From positions 1-40,031 of the forward strand of contig NZ_DAIDJE010000007.1 of the NCBI RefSeq assembly GCF_027451485.1: 40,031 nt of DNA, given 5' to 3'. The stretch's first letter is position 1; every line of letters begins with the position of its first letter. Positions 16,741-27,025 of the stretch are shown here, piece by piece. Position numbers and translations under genes: made by a program. This stretch comes from Bradyrhizobium sp. GTDB lineage: Bacteria; Pseudomonadota; Alphaproteobacteria; Rhizobiales; Xanthobacteraceae. The notes beneath the pieces were generated by a model. It ran no database searches and was not told the origin of the DNA. It worked only from the letters and a program-made list of their open reading frames with translations.

Positions 16741-17001
16741 TCAGGCTGCGCGCGGCGCGACGAAGGTCCGCAGATTGGCGGAGGAAATATCGAGTTCGAT
16801 CTCGCGCGACACCTCGATGATGGTTTCCGGTCGATGGCCGTTCTCAAAGAGGGCGTATTTGAGCGCTTGCGCACGGTTGACGAACAGGCCGCCAAACAAG
16901 CCGTTTTGTTCGCGGGCAATCCAGTTGCCCCGGCCGTTGTGGCCAATAAAGACGATGATGGAAGCGGCACGGCCGCACGAGGGAGGTTCGACGAGCTTCA
17001 T
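16741..17001 (-). CDS. Small FIGxN-domain hypothetical protein (86 aa)
   Basis: The ATG at 17001 is preceded by AAGGA at 8 nt. Residues 17-72 read V-F-I-G-H-N-x-x-G-N-W-I-A-R-E, then G-G-L-F-V-N-R-A-Q-A-L-K-Y-A, then E-V-S-R-E-I-E-L-D-I. They align without gaps in the core with residues 86-142 of the 173-aa protein at 14554-15075, so the two are paralogues of one small domain. I recall such proteins as common in Bradyrhizobium genomes, with no known function. It lies 49 nt upstream of the DapA-like gene on the same strand and may be co-transcribed with it. Confidence 0.7.
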   Translation of the reverse strand: MKLVEPPSCGRAASIIVFIGHNGRGNWIAREQNGLFGGLFVNRAQALKYALFENGHRPETIIEVSREIELDISSANLRTFVAPRAA

Positions 17002-17143
17002 ATTGATGGTCCTTCCAGAGAGGCAGCCGATAATGCGGAAGAAGGCCGCCTTGAGACGACGAAATATCTGCAGGACCGGGTATGAATTCGAGAGTGGAGC
17101 AAGGCTGATCACATAAGCGCCGCATAGAATTATGGCTCATGAT

Positions 17144-17194
17144 TTTCCGAAGTCCGTGAAGGTGGGTGCACTGATGGAGCATGAACTTCGGAAA
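17144..17194. repeat. Inverted repeat with 10-bp arms
   Basis: TTTCCGAAGT (17144-17153) and ACTTCGGAAA (17185-17194) are perfect inverted copies separated by 31 nt. It lies in the 200-nt gap between two leftward genes, just past the stop at 17202. The long loop makes an intrinsic terminator unlikely; a regulator site or mobile-element relic is possible. Confidence 0.4.
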
Positions 17195-17201
17195 GTCGGC
17201 A

Positions 17202-17483
17202 CTAGACCGGCATGTCCTGGGTGACGATGCAGATGAGACAGTATGCCGCCACAAATGCGAGCATCTCATCCCAATGGTTGAGAGTTGGTTCGAAGGGCCG
17301 CTCACGCCTGATGACTGCGACAAAAGCGCTGACGATGCCGGCCATCCATGTCAGCGCTGCGAAGCCCCTGGCAAAGCCAATACCGCTGAACGCGGCGCAG
17401 CTTGCGAGGACGATGGCGGTCAGGAAAAACCGGATCAACACCCGGCTGGATCCGAATGGCGGCAGATGGTCCGGTCGCGCCAC
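17202..17483 (-). CDS. Hypothetical inner-membrane protein with two predicted helices (93 aa)
   Basis: Two hydrophobic segments are visible, residues about 15-34 (V-L-I-R-F-F-L-T-A-I-V-L-A-S-C-A-A-F) and 40-58 (A-A-L-T-W-M-A-G-I-V-S-A-F-V-A-V-I). A conserved-looking motif L-N-H-W-D-E-M and a third weaker hydrophobic stretch follow. Translation would begin at GTG 17483, 10 nt after the stop of the upstream leftward gene, so the pair is probably an operon. No named family is recognised. Confidence 0.6.
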   Translation of the reverse strand: MARPDHLPPFGSSRVLIRFFLTAIVLASCAAFSGIGFARGFAALTWMAGIVSAFVAVIRRERPFEPTLNHWDEMLAFVAAYCLICIVTQDMPV

Positions 17484-17493
17484 GGTCCGATAC

Positions 17494-17979
17494 TCAGGCG
17501 AAATTGTCGCAGCAAAGCCGAATGAATTCCGAATCCGGCCGCGCGAATGGTTCAGGAATGCTGGACGTGACGGACGATGCGGCAGCCGCTTGAGCTTCGA
17601 TGAACGCGCTCAGAATTGCGAGAGCGAGGTCGGGATGGCTCGCCTCGTGCGATTCATCGAGCCAATCCGGCAGCTCTCGCTGGCGCGACAGAGCGCAGTG
17701 CCATTCGCCGTCGTCGTAGGCGATACGGCGGATGTGCCAGAGCGGCAGTTCCAATTCGAGCAACACCAGCGCTACGTCGATCCAGGCGCGGGCAGCTATC
17801 AACTGCTCAAGATGCAAGGCTATTTCGCTGTGACCCGGCACCAGAGCGCGTCGCTGGCTGACATTGAGGATTTCCGCCATCAGCTCGGGCGTTGCTGCCT
17901 GGGCTTTGCGAAGCTTTGCAGCGAGTTCCAGGGACACCTGCGTCTTCAGGCCAATTCGCATACCGCCCATCACACACAT
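17494..17979 (-). CDS. Conserved-looking hypothetical protein (161 aa)
   Basis: This soluble protein has a helical N-terminal half (residues 15-75, L-E-L-A-A-K-L-R-K-A-Q-A). A distinctive centre follows: L-P-L-W-H-I-R-R-I-A-Y-D-D-G-E-W-H-C-A-L-S-R-Q, then S-H-P-D-L-A-L-A-I-L-S-A-F-I-E-A. I recall this centre from Bradyrhizobium proteins without known role. Start codons at 17979, 17970 and 17961 are all possible; the first is given. It is transcribed away from the kdp operon, 313 nt to the right, and may share its control region. Confidence 0.65.
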   Translation of the reverse strand: MCVMGGMRIGLKTQVSLELAAKLRKAQAATPELMAEILNVSQRRALVPGHSEIALHLEQLIAARAWIDVALVLLELELPLWHIRRIAYDDGEWHCALSRQRELPDWLDESHEASHPDLALAILSAFIEAQAAAASSVTSSIPEPFARPDSEFIRLCCDNFA

Positions 17980-18055
17980 TGAGACTGAACGCGCCTGGAA
18001 TGGCGCCGAAGTACAAGAATGGCGCGAAGCGTATTTGAAATCGATATGGCGTAGA

Positions 18056-18073
18056 GGGCTTACCTATAAGCCC
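18056..18073. promoter_or_regulatory. Perfect 7-bp palindrome upstream of kdp
   Basis: GGGCTTA (18056-18062), CCTA, TAAGCCC (18067-18073) is an exact inverted repeat in the divergent control region left of kdp. It could be a regulator-binding site or a short hairpin. The binding protein is unknown. Confidence 0.35.
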
Positions 18074-18112
18074 TTCATAGGCATCGCCTGTCGGCGAGTC
18101 CGCGAGCGCGCC

Positions 18113-18137
18113 ATTTATACGATTTATATATCTTTCA
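18113..18137 (+). promoter_or_regulatory. AT-rich stretch, candidate KdpE box / kdp promoter
   Basis: A markedly AT-rich run with ATTTATAC and ATTTATATATC stands out in GC-rich surroundings about 155 nt before the first kdp microprotein. In E. coli KdpE binds a T/A-rich element next to the kdp promoter, so this is the best candidate. The assignment is by composition and position only. Confidence 0.35.
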
Positions 18138-18292
18138 GTTTAGCGGCGTCTCGAAAACATATTCGCCGAGTGGCATCTCACGGCCGTGTCGGGGGCATCG
18201 CCGCAGGTTCCGCGTGTTTCAGATTGATTCATCGCAAAGCGGCCTTGCTGAACGGCGCTGATGGTTATCAGGCGCACAGTGGGAGCATTCAA

Positions 18293-18376
18293 ATGATGGA
18301 CGTTCTGATGATCGCCCTTACGTTCGGCTTTTTCGCCCTCGCCATCGGCTATGCCTACGCCTGTGAACGGCTGTGA
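18293..18376 (+). CDS. 27-aa membrane microprotein preceding kdpF
   Basis: This short frame starts at ATG 18293, with GGGAG 7 nt upstream, and reads M-M-D-V-L-M-I-A-L-T-F-G-F-F-A-L-A-I-G-Y and ends Y-A-C-E-R-L. One hydrophobic helix fills most of it, with a charged C-terminus. It ends 11 nt before kdpF, and the GAGGAG overlapping and following its stop serves kdpF, so it is co-transcribed with kdp. I recall similar unnamed 26-30-aa products with C-E-R-L or C-D-R-L ends next to kdp in other bacteria. Its role is unknown; a second KdpF-like subunit is an attractive inference. Confidence 0.7.
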   Translation: MMDVLMIALTFGFFALAIGYAYACERL

Positions 18377-18387
18377 GGAGATAAGCC

Positions 18388-18477
18388 ATGATCTTCGACT
18401 ATTCGCTGGCCGCGGTCGTCTCGCTCGGCCTCTTGTTCTACCTGACTTACGCCCTGCTGCGACCTGAGCGGTTCTGA
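18388..18477 (+). CDS. kdpF: K+-transporting ATPase subunit KdpF (29 aa)
   Basis: The product is M-I-F-D-Y followed by one transmembrane helix and the subunit's signature end Y-L-T-Y-A-L-L-R-P-E-R-F. KdpF is the small lipid-like stabilising peptide of the KdpFABC high-affinity potassium pump in the inner membrane. GAGGAG lies upstream of the ATG. The stop is 29 nt before kdpA. Length and sequence are typical. Confidence 0.9.
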   Translation: MIFDYSLAAVVSLGLLFYLTYALLRPERF

Positions 18478-18506
18478 CCGCGCGCATCTCCTAGAGGCAC
18501 ATATCC

Positions 18507-20210
18507 ATGTCCGTCATCGGCTGGCTCCAGATCATTCTCTATTGCGTCATCATCGCAGCGCTCACCAAGCCGCTCGGCTGGTACATGACGCGCGTCTTCA
18601 ACGGTGAGCGGACTTTCCTTTCGCCGGTGCTGCGGCCGGTGGAGGTCTCCCTGTACTGGATCAGCGGTGTCGACGAGGGGCGCGAGCAGCATTGGCTGAC
18701 CTACACCATCTCCATGCTCCTGTTTCATGTGGGCGGCGTTCTCATCATCTACGGCTTGATGAGGCTCCAGGCGTTCCTGCCGTTAAATCCGGCTGGACAA
18801 TCGGCCGTGGCCGAAGATCTTTCGTTCAACACGGCGATGTCCTTCATCACCAATACCAACTGGCAGAATTACGGCGGCGAGAGCACGCTGTCCTATCTCG
18901 TTCAGATGGTTGGTCTGACCCATCAGAACTTCCTCTCCGCGGCGACCGGCATCGTGCTTGCCGTCGCATTGATCCGCGGCTTTGCGCGCGCTTCGGTGCG
19001 CACCGTTGGCAATTTCTGGGTCGATGTCACCCGCTGCACGCTCTATATCCTGCTGCCGATCTGCATTGTCTACGCGCTGTTCCTGGTCTGGCAGGGCATG
19101 CCGCAGACCCTTGGCCCTTATATCGAAGCGACGACGCTGGAAGGCGCCAGGCAGACCATTGCCGTCGGCCCAGTTGCTTCGCAAGTCGCGATCAAGATGC
19201 TCGGCACCAACGGTGGCGGCTTCTTCAATGCCAACGCCGCCCATCCGTTCGAGAATCCGACGGCGCTGTCGAATTTCGTACAGATGATCTCGATCTTCGC
19301 TCTCGGTGCGGCGCTGACCAATGTGTTCGGCCGCATGGTCGGCAACCAGCGGCAGGGCTGGGCCATCCTCGCGGTCATGGGCGTGTTGTTTATCGCCGGT
19401 GTCATCGTCTGTTACTGGTCCGAGGCCAATGGGACCGGGATGATGCACGCGCTGGGGCTCACCGGCGGCAACATGGAAGGCAAGGAAGTCCGTTTCGGCA
19501 TCGCGGCGTCGAGCCTGTTTGCCGTCATCACCACGGCCGCTTCCTGCGGCGCGGTCAATGCGATGCATGACAGCTTCACCGCGCTCGGCGGCATGATCCC
19601 GCTCATCAATATGCAACTCGGCGAGATCATCGTCGGCGGCGTCGGCGCGGGTCTCTACGGCATGCTGCTGTTCGTCGTGCTGGCGATTTTCGTCGCCGGC
19701 CTGATGGTAGGCCGCACGCCGGAATATGTCGGCAAGAAGATCGAGGCCCGCGAGGTCAAGATGGCGATGCTTGCCATTCTCGTCCTGCCTTTGATGTATC
19801 TGGGCTGGACCGCGGTGGCCGTGGTGCTGCCGTCGACGGCCTCGGCGATGAACAATGCCGGTCCGCACGGCTTCACCGAGGTGCTCTACGCCTATACGTC
19901 GCAAACCGGCAACAACGGCTCGGCCTTCGCCGGCCTTTCCGGCAACACTGTGTTTTACAATCTCACGGGTGCCGTCGCGATGTTCGTCGGCCGCTTCTTC
20001 ATGATCATTCCTGCGATGGCGATTGCCGGATCGCTGGCGGCGAAGAAGTCGATCCCGCCTTCCGCCGGGACATTCCCGACGACCGGCGGCCTGTTCGTGG
20101 GCCTCGTCGTCGGCGTGATCCTCATCATCGGCGGTCTCACCTTCTTCCCGGCACTGGCGCTCGGCCCGATCGTCGAGCATTTGGCGATGAATGCCGGCAC
20201 CACGTTCTGA
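18507..20210 (+). CDS. kdpA: K+-transporting ATPase subunit KdpA (567 aa)
   Basis: This is the potassium-channel-like, K+-selecting subunit of the KdpFABC P-type pump, an integral membrane protein of about ten helices. The four pore-loop regions are visible: [42 protein letters not shown], and [11 protein letters not shown]. The length is close to the E. coli protein (557 aa). The gene follows kdpF and precedes kdpB by 24 nt (to the ATG at 20235). Nothing unusual is seen. Confidence 0.97.
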   Translation: MSVIGWLQIILYCVIIAALTKPLGWYMTRVFNGERTFLSPVLRPVEVSLYWISGVDEGREQHWLTYTISMLLFHVGGVLIIYGLMRLQAFLPLNPAGQSAVAEDLSFNTAMSFITNTNWQNYGGESTLSYLVQMVGLTHQNFLSAATGIVLAVALIRGFARASVRTVGNFWVDVTRCTLYILLPICIVYALFLVWQGMPQTLGPYIEATTLEGARQTIAVGPVASQVAIKMLGTNGGGFFNANAAHPFENPTALSNFVQMISIFALGAALTNVFGRMVGNQRQGWAILAVMGVLFIAGVIVCYWSEANGTGMMHALGLTGGNMEGKEVRFGIAASSLFAVITTAASCGAVNAMHDSFTALGGMIPLINMQLGEIIVGGVGAGLYGMLLFVVLAIFVAGLMVGRTPEYVGKKIEAREVKMAMLAILVLPLMYLGWTAVAVVLPSTASAMNNAGPHGFTEVLYAYTSQTGNNGSAFAGLSGNTVFYNLTGAVAMFVGRFFMIIPAMAIAGSLAAKKSIPPSAGTFPTTGGLFVGLVVGVILIIGGLTFFPALALGPIVEHLAMNAGTTF

Positions 20211-20234
20211 ACGATCCCTTTCGGAGTGACCTCC

Positions 20235-22355
<2,121 letters not shown>

Positions 22356-22365
22356 GGAGGCAGTC

Positions 22366-22980
22366 ATGTTGAGAGAAATCCGTCCTGCGATTGTCCTTCT
22401 TGTCGGCCTGACGCTGATCACGGGCCTCGCCTATCCGCTTGCCATGACCGGCCTTGCCGACGCGTTCTTTCCGAAACAGGCCGCGGGAAGCCTGATCGAG
22501 AAGGACGGCAAGGTGATCGGTTCTGCCCTGATCGGGCAGGAATTCAAGGACGACAAATACTTCCACGGCCGTCCGTCGGCGACGACTGCGCCGGACCCGG
22601 CCGACGCCTCGAAGACGGTGCCTGCGCCGGATAACGCGGCGAATTCCGGTGGGTCGAACCTCGGGCCGACCAGCAAGGCCTTGGCTGACCGGCTCAAGGA
22701 GGACGTGGACAAGCTGAAGGCGGAGAATCCGTCGCAACCGGTCCCAGCTGATCTTGTGACCACGTCCGCGAGCGGCCTCGATCCGGACATCTCGCCGGAA
22801 GGTGCGCTGTTTCAGGTCCCGCGCGTCGCGAAGGCTCGCGGCATGTCGGAGGACACACTTCGGCAACTGGTGGCGGATAACACCTCCGGCCGCCTGATCG
22901 GGATTTTTGGCGAGCCCAGGGTTAACGTGCTGGCGCTCAACCTGGCGCTCGACGCCGCGGGCCAAAGCCGGGTCCACTAG
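22366..22980 (+). CDS. kdpC: K+-transporting ATPase subunit KdpC (204 aa)
   Basis: One N-terminal membrane helix (residues about 7-30) is followed by a soluble domain with the family markers [35 protein letters not shown] and [16 protein letters not shown]. KdpC stabilises the KdpFABC complex and increases its ATP affinity. It starts 10 nt after kdpB and is slightly longer than the E. coli protein (190 aa). No anomaly is seen. Confidence 0.96.
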   Translation: MLREIRPAIVLLVGLTLITGLAYPLAMTGLADAFFPKQAAGSLIEKDGKVIGSALIGQEFKDDKYFHGRPSATTAPDPADASKTVPAPDNAANSGGSNLGPTSKALADRLKEDVDKLKAENPSQPVPADLVTTSASGLDPDISPEGALFQVPRVAKARGMSEDTLRQLVADNTSGRLIGIFGEPRVNVLALNLALDAAGQSRVH

Positions 22981-23012
22981 GCCCGGCGCGGCCTCACGGC
23001 TATATTGTTGCC

Positions 23013-25745
23013 ATGGCTCAGCAGCAGCGCCGCGATTCCGAACAACGCCCTTCGCCGGAGGCCCTGCTGGAGCAGGCCAAGCGCGAGACCAGCGGGGCTG
23101 GGCGGCTGAAGATTTTCGTCGGCGCCGCGCCCGGCGTCGGCAAGACTTATGAGATGCTGCAAAGCGCCCACGCCCGCCGGAAAGCCGGCGTCGATGTCGT
23201 GGTCGGCCTTGTAGAAACCCACGGCCGGGTCGAGACCGAGGCGCTGCTGCAGGGCCTCGAAATTATTCCGCGCAAGCGCATCGCCTACAGAGATCAAACG
23301 CTCGAGGAAATGGACCTCGACGCGCTGATCGCGCGGCGTCCCCAGCTCGCACTCGTCGACGAGCTCGCCCATACCAATGCGCCCGGCAGCCGCCATCCCA
23401 AGCGTTACCTCGATGTCGAGGAGCTGTTGTCGCGCGGCATCGACGTCTACACCGCAGTCAATATCCAGCACATCGAAAGCCTCAATGACGTGATCGCGCA
23501 GATCACGCACGTGCGGGTGCGCGAAACCGTGCCCGATTCGGTGTTCGATGGCGCCGACGGCATCGAACTGGTCGATCTCACGCCGGACGACCTGATCCAG
23601 CGTCTGAAGGAAGGCAAGGTCTATGTTCCCAGACAGGCCGAGCGCGCGCTCGAGCATTATTTCTCACCGGGCAACCTCACCGCGCTACGCGAACTCGCGC
23701 TGCGACGCACCGCCGAGCGCGTTGATGAGCAGTTGCTCACGCACATGCAGGCCAACGCCATTGCTGGTCCGTGGGCCGCGGGCGAACGTATCCTCGTCTG
23801 CATCAGCGAAGATCCGCGCTCTGCCGGCCTGGTGCGTTATACCAAGCGGTTGGCCGACCGGCTGCATGCGCCGTGGACGGCGCTCAGCATCGAGACGCGG
23901 CGCACGCTGCAGCTGAGCGACGAGGAGCGCGACCGCCTCGCCGATACCTTGCGGCTGGCCGAGGCGCTGGATGGCGAGGCGCTGACCATTCCCGCCGTCG
24001 GTCGGCGGATTGCCGACGATATCATCGGCTTCGCGCAAACCAACAACGTCACCCAGATCATCATCGGAAAATCCCAGCGCTCGCTGTGGTTCGAGCTCAG
24101 GCGGGGATCGGTGGTGCACGATCTCGTGCGCCGTGCCGGCAATATCAGCGTCAATGTGATTGCAGGCGAGGAGCTTGCCTCCGATCCGGTTCCGAAGAAG
24201 ACGGTGCGCACCGCAGTGCGCGCGGAGCCGTTCCATCCGAGACCCTACCTGATGGCGCTCCTGATCGTGGCGGTCGCACTTGTTGCCGGAGAATTCGTTC
24301 AGCCGTTGTTCGGCGGGATCGAGAATGTCGATCTGGTCTTCCTCACGGCGGTGGTCACCGTCGCCGTGCGCTACGGCCTCTGGCCATCGATCCTGACCAG
24401 CATCGCGGCCTCGCTTTGCTACAATTTCTTTTTCATGCCGCCGATCTATACGTTCACCATTACCGATCCGAACAACGTGGTGGCTTTCTTCTTCTTCATG
24501 CTGATCGCCATTCTGGTATCGAACGTCGCCTCGCGGGTGCGCTCCCAGGCGGACACCGCGATCGGCCGTATCAGGACCACCGAGCAGCTCTATGCTTTCA
24601 GCCGCAAGCTGGCCGGCACCGGCACGCTCGATGACGTTCTATGGGCGACCGCCTACCAGACCGCGCTGATGCTGAAGGTGCGCGTGGTACTGCTGCTCCC
24701 GGACAACGGCATACTCACGGTCAAAGCGGGTTATCCGCCGGAGGATCAGCTCGACAAGGCCGATCTTGCGGCCGCCAACTGGGCCTGGGGCAATGACCGC
24801 CCGGCGGGACGCGGTTCCGACACCTTGCCGGGAGCCAAGCGCCTGTTCTTGCCGATGCGGACCGGACGCGGGTTGATCGGCGTCATCGGAATCGACGACG
24901 ACAAGACCGGTCCGCTGTTGACCCCGGACCAGCGCCGCCTGCTCGATGCGCTGGTCGATCAGGGTGCGCTTGCAATCGAACGCGTTTTGCTGGTGGAAGA
25001 CATGGACCGTGTCAAGCGCACGGTCGAATCCGATCGTCTGCGCTCGGCGCTCTTGACCTCGATCTCCCACGATCTCAAGACGCCTCTCGCTTCCGTGCTC
25101 GGCGCCGCCTCGACCATGCGCGATCTCGCCGGCGGGCTGACCGATGCCGAGAAGCGCGATCTTTTGGCAACCGTGATCGACGAGTCCGAGCGGCTCAATC
25201 GTTTCATCGCCAACCTGCTCGACATGACCAGGCTCGAGTCCGGGGCCGTCAAGCCGAATACCGCACGGCATGATCTCGGCGAAATCGTCGGCAGTGCACT
25301 GCGCCGGGCTGGCAAGATTCTGATTCACCACAAGGTATCGCTGGAGCTCGATGCCGATTTGCCGATGCTCGAGCTCGACGCCGTGCTGTTCGAGCAGGCG
25401 TTGTTCAACCTGCTCGATAACGCGGCCAAGTATGCCCCGCCCGATACGACGGTTTCGATCCGGGGCTGGCGGGACAAGGCGACTGTCGCGCTTCAGATTC
25501 TCGACGAGGGCGAAGGCATTCCGCATTCCGAGCTGGAGAGCGTTTTCGACAAGTTCTACCGCGCCCAGAAGGGCGATCACGTTCGCCCCGGCACGGGACT
25601 CGGGCTTGCGATTGCGCGCGGCTTTGTCGAAGCGATGGGCGGTACGATTTCGGCTGACAACCGCGCCGATCGCAGCGGCGCGGTGCTGACCATTCGTCTT
25701 CCTGTTGCGCCTTCGGCATCAACCATGCTGGATACCGCCGCATGA
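23013..25745 (+). CDS. kdpD: Osmosensitive K+ channel sensor histidine kinase KdpD (910 aa)
   Basis: Domains in order: the KdpD N-terminal domain with Walker A G-A-A-P-G-V-G-K-T-Y (about residues 35-45) and V-D-E-L-A-H-T-N-A-P-G-S; a universal-stress-like domain (about 250-370); a four-helix DUF4118 membrane region (about 410-510); a GAF domain (about 530-650); the HisKA motif S-I-S-H-D-L-K-T-P-L with phosphoacceptor His686; and a HATPase domain with N-L-L-D-N-A-A-K-Y and G-T-G-L-G-L-A. It senses K+ limitation and turgor and phosphorylates KdpE. The ATG begins 32 nt after kdpC, and the stop overlaps kdpE by 4 nt. Confidence 0.97.
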   Translation: MAQQQRRDSEQRPSPEALLEQAKRETSGAGRLKIFVGAAPGVGKTYEMLQSAHARRKAGVDVVVGLVETHGRVETEALLQGLEIIPRKRIAYRDQTLEEMDLDALIARRPQLALVDELAHTNAPGSRHPKRYLDVEELLSRGIDVYTAVNIQHIESLNDVIAQITHVRVRETVPDSVFDGADGIELVDLTPDDLIQRLKEGKVYVPRQAERALEHYFSPGNLTALRELALRRTAERVDEQLLTHMQANAIAGPWAAGERILVCISEDPRSAGLVRYTKRLADRLHAPWTALSIETRRTLQLSDEERDRLADTLRLAEALDGEALTIPAVGRRIADDIIGFAQTNNVTQIIIGKSQRSLWFELRRGSVVHDLVRRAGNISVNVIAGEELASDPVPKKTVRTAVRAEPFHPRPYLMALLIVAVALVAGEFVQPLFGGIENVDLVFLTAVVTVAVRYGLWPSILTSIAASLCYNFFFMPPIYTFTITDPNNVVAFFFFMLIAILVSNVASRVRSQADTAIGRIRTTEQLYAFSRKLAGTGTLDDVLWATAYQTALMLKVRVVLLLPDNGILTVKAGYPPEDQLDKADLAAANWAWGNDRPAGRGSDTLPGAKRLFLPMRTGRGLIGVIGIDDDKTGPLLTPDQRRLLDALVDQGALAIERVLLVEDMDRVKRTVESDRLRSALLTSISHDLKTPLASVLGAASTMRDLAGGLTDAEKRDLLATVIDESERLNRFIANLLDMTRLESGAVKPNTARHDLGEIVGSALRRAGKILIHHKVSLELDADLPMLELDAVLFEQALFNLLDNAAKYAPPDTTVSIRGWRDKATVALQILDEGEGIPHSELESVFDKFYRAQKGDHVRPGTGLGLAIARGFVEAMGGTISADNRADRSGAVLTIRLPVAPSASTMLDTAA

Positions 25746-26431
25746 GCGCGCCCCCGATCAAGGTGCTCGTCATCGATGATGAGCCGCCGATCCGCAAATT
25801 GCTGCGGATGGGGCTGAGCACGCAGGGCTATGACATCCTGGAGGCGACCAGCGGCAAGACCGGGCTGGAATTGCTTGCCCAGCATCCCGCTCTCATCATC
25901 CTCGATCTCGGCCTGCCCGACATCCAGGGGCATGAACTGCTGCGAATGATCCGCACCCGCAACGAAGGCGTTCCGATCGTGGTGCTGTCGAGCCGCGACG
26001 ACGAGGCCGGAAAGGTTCAGGCGCTTGATCTCGGAGCCGACGATTACCTCACCAAGCCGTTCGGCATGGATGAACTGCTGGCACGAATGCGCACCGCGCT
26101 TCGGCATCAGTTGCAGGTCCACGGCGAGCGTCCGGTGTTTCGCACCGGCGATCTCTCCGTCGACCTCGTGCGCCGCATCGTCAAGGTCGGCGATCGCGAG
26201 GTCAAGCTCTCGCCAAAGGAGTATGACCTGTTGCGTGTCCTGGTGCAGCACGCCGGCAAGGTTCTCACTCACCGCTTTCTGCTCAAGGAGCTCTGGGACG
26301 AAATGACCGATGCGCAATATCTGCGCGTCTATGTTCGCCAGCTCCGGCAGAAGATCGAGAACGATCCAGAACGTCCGCAAATCGTGCTCACCGAAACCGG
26401 AATCGGGTATCGGCTCCGAACCGCAGATTGA
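25742..26431 (+). CDS. kdpE: kdp operon response regulator KdpE (229 aa)
   Basis: The receiver domain has the acidic pocket V-I-D-D-E, phosphoacceptor Asp55 in I-L-D-L-G-L-P-D, and the conserved Lys in L-T-K-P-F-G. The C-terminal half is an OmpR-type winged helix (L-S-P-K-E-Y-D-L-L-R, then Y-V-R-Q-L-R-Q-K-I-E, ending T-E-T-G-I-G-Y-R-L). With KdpD it activates kdpFABC at low K+. The start codon overlaps the kdpD stop (ATGA), showing translational coupling. No obvious terminator follows. Confidence 0.97.
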   Translation: MSAPPIKVLVIDDEPPIRKLLRMGLSTQGYDILEATSGKTGLELLAQHPALIILDLGLPDIQGHELLRMIRTRNEGVPIVVLSSRDDEAGKVQALDLGADDYLTKPFGMDELLARMRTALRHQLQVHGERPVFRTGDLSVDLVRRIVKVGDREVKLSPKEYDLLRVLVQHAGKVLTHRFLLKELWDEMTDAQYLRVYVRQLRQKIENDPERPQIVLTETGIGYRLRTAD

Positions 26432-26871
26432 CCGGGTGGCGAGTCATCTTTTGGCCGTTGCCTGCCAATTCGCGCCGTCTCCGGCCCTCGACTTCAGCCG
26501 CGAGAGCGCGTGAAGGTACGAGATGAAGAATTAAGCTGCCGGGTCCCACGCCTCCAACCCGGGTTCGGGATTTGGATCCGGGGAGAAAAGTGCCTGGACG
26601 ATCCCCGAGGTCGCAACTGTCGTCTTGAACCCGTGGGGTGCAAAGAGCAAACGATGAGCGTCAGGAAGTGGTCAATGCCGTTGCTTTGAGTTGGCCAGAC
26701 GAGGGTGCGTTTGTAAGTCTCGGGCCACGCCCCAGGTGAATCACGATTTTGGATAAATGGATATCCGACGGATCTCCAGCTCCTTCCTTGTGCCCCCCGC
26801 GGGACAAGCCAAATGCGCCTGATCGCGCGCGAACGCCGCGCGCTACAATTCATTGATTTGCTTGACTTGCT
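26432..26871. other. Intergenic region between kdpE and the tRNA-derived boundary
   Basis: This 440-nt stretch holds no gene I can support. The open minus-strand frame across its right part has shadow-like composition. The last 30 nt, AT-richer than the rest, directly abut the tRNA-Lys fragment and should be the natural downstream flank of the original tRNA gene. Confidence 0.5.
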
Positions 26872-26916
26872 TGGTGGGCGCACCAGGGCTCGAACCTGGG
26901 ACCCGCTGATTAAGAG
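26872..26916 (-). other. 3' fragment of tRNA-Lys(CUU): probable attachment (att) site
   Basis: Read leftward, these 45 nt start C-T-C-T-T-A-A, the tRNA-Lys(CUU) anticodon loop from position 32. They continue through the 3' anticodon stem, the variable loop, a perfect T-arm (CCAGG/CCTGG around TTCGAGC) and the 3' acceptor strand to an encoded CCA. Forty-five nt is exactly positions 32-76 of a standard tRNA. The 5' half is absent: beyond 26916 neither the 5' anticodon stem nor the D-arm can be found. Such 3' tRNA copies are left when tyrosine-recombinase elements integrate into a tRNA gene. With the tRNA pointing left, the element lies to the right of this fragment and the intact gene at its far end, outside the window. 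Confidence 0.85.
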
Positions 26917-27025
26917 ATAGCGGCGAGTTGAGAACGATCAATGACTTACCGGTCGCACCGCTGGGCTTAACCGACAGAAAACGGGCGTTCGTCGCACGAT
27001 CACAATCGCTTCGATGCACTGCATG

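Noticed and set aside
18783..20180. 465-codon open frame on the minus strand opposite kdpA
   Set aside because: It is a mirror of kdpA codon bias: composition dominated by Arg, Asp, Glu and His with no motif, while kdpA is unmistakable on the plus strand.
24639..25580. 313-codon minus-strand frame opposite kdpD
   Set aside because: It is antisense to the KdpD kinase core and has no recognisable domain.
26494..26883. 129-codon minus-strand frame between kdpE and the tRNA fragment
   Set aside because: It runs into the tRNA-derived sequence and has no protein-like pattern or start signal.
26872..26980. A complete (possibly split) tRNA gene
   Set aside because: Beyond 26916 no 5' anticodon stem, D-arm or 5' acceptor strand (GGGCGC...) can be found in the correct orientation, so only the 3' part is present.
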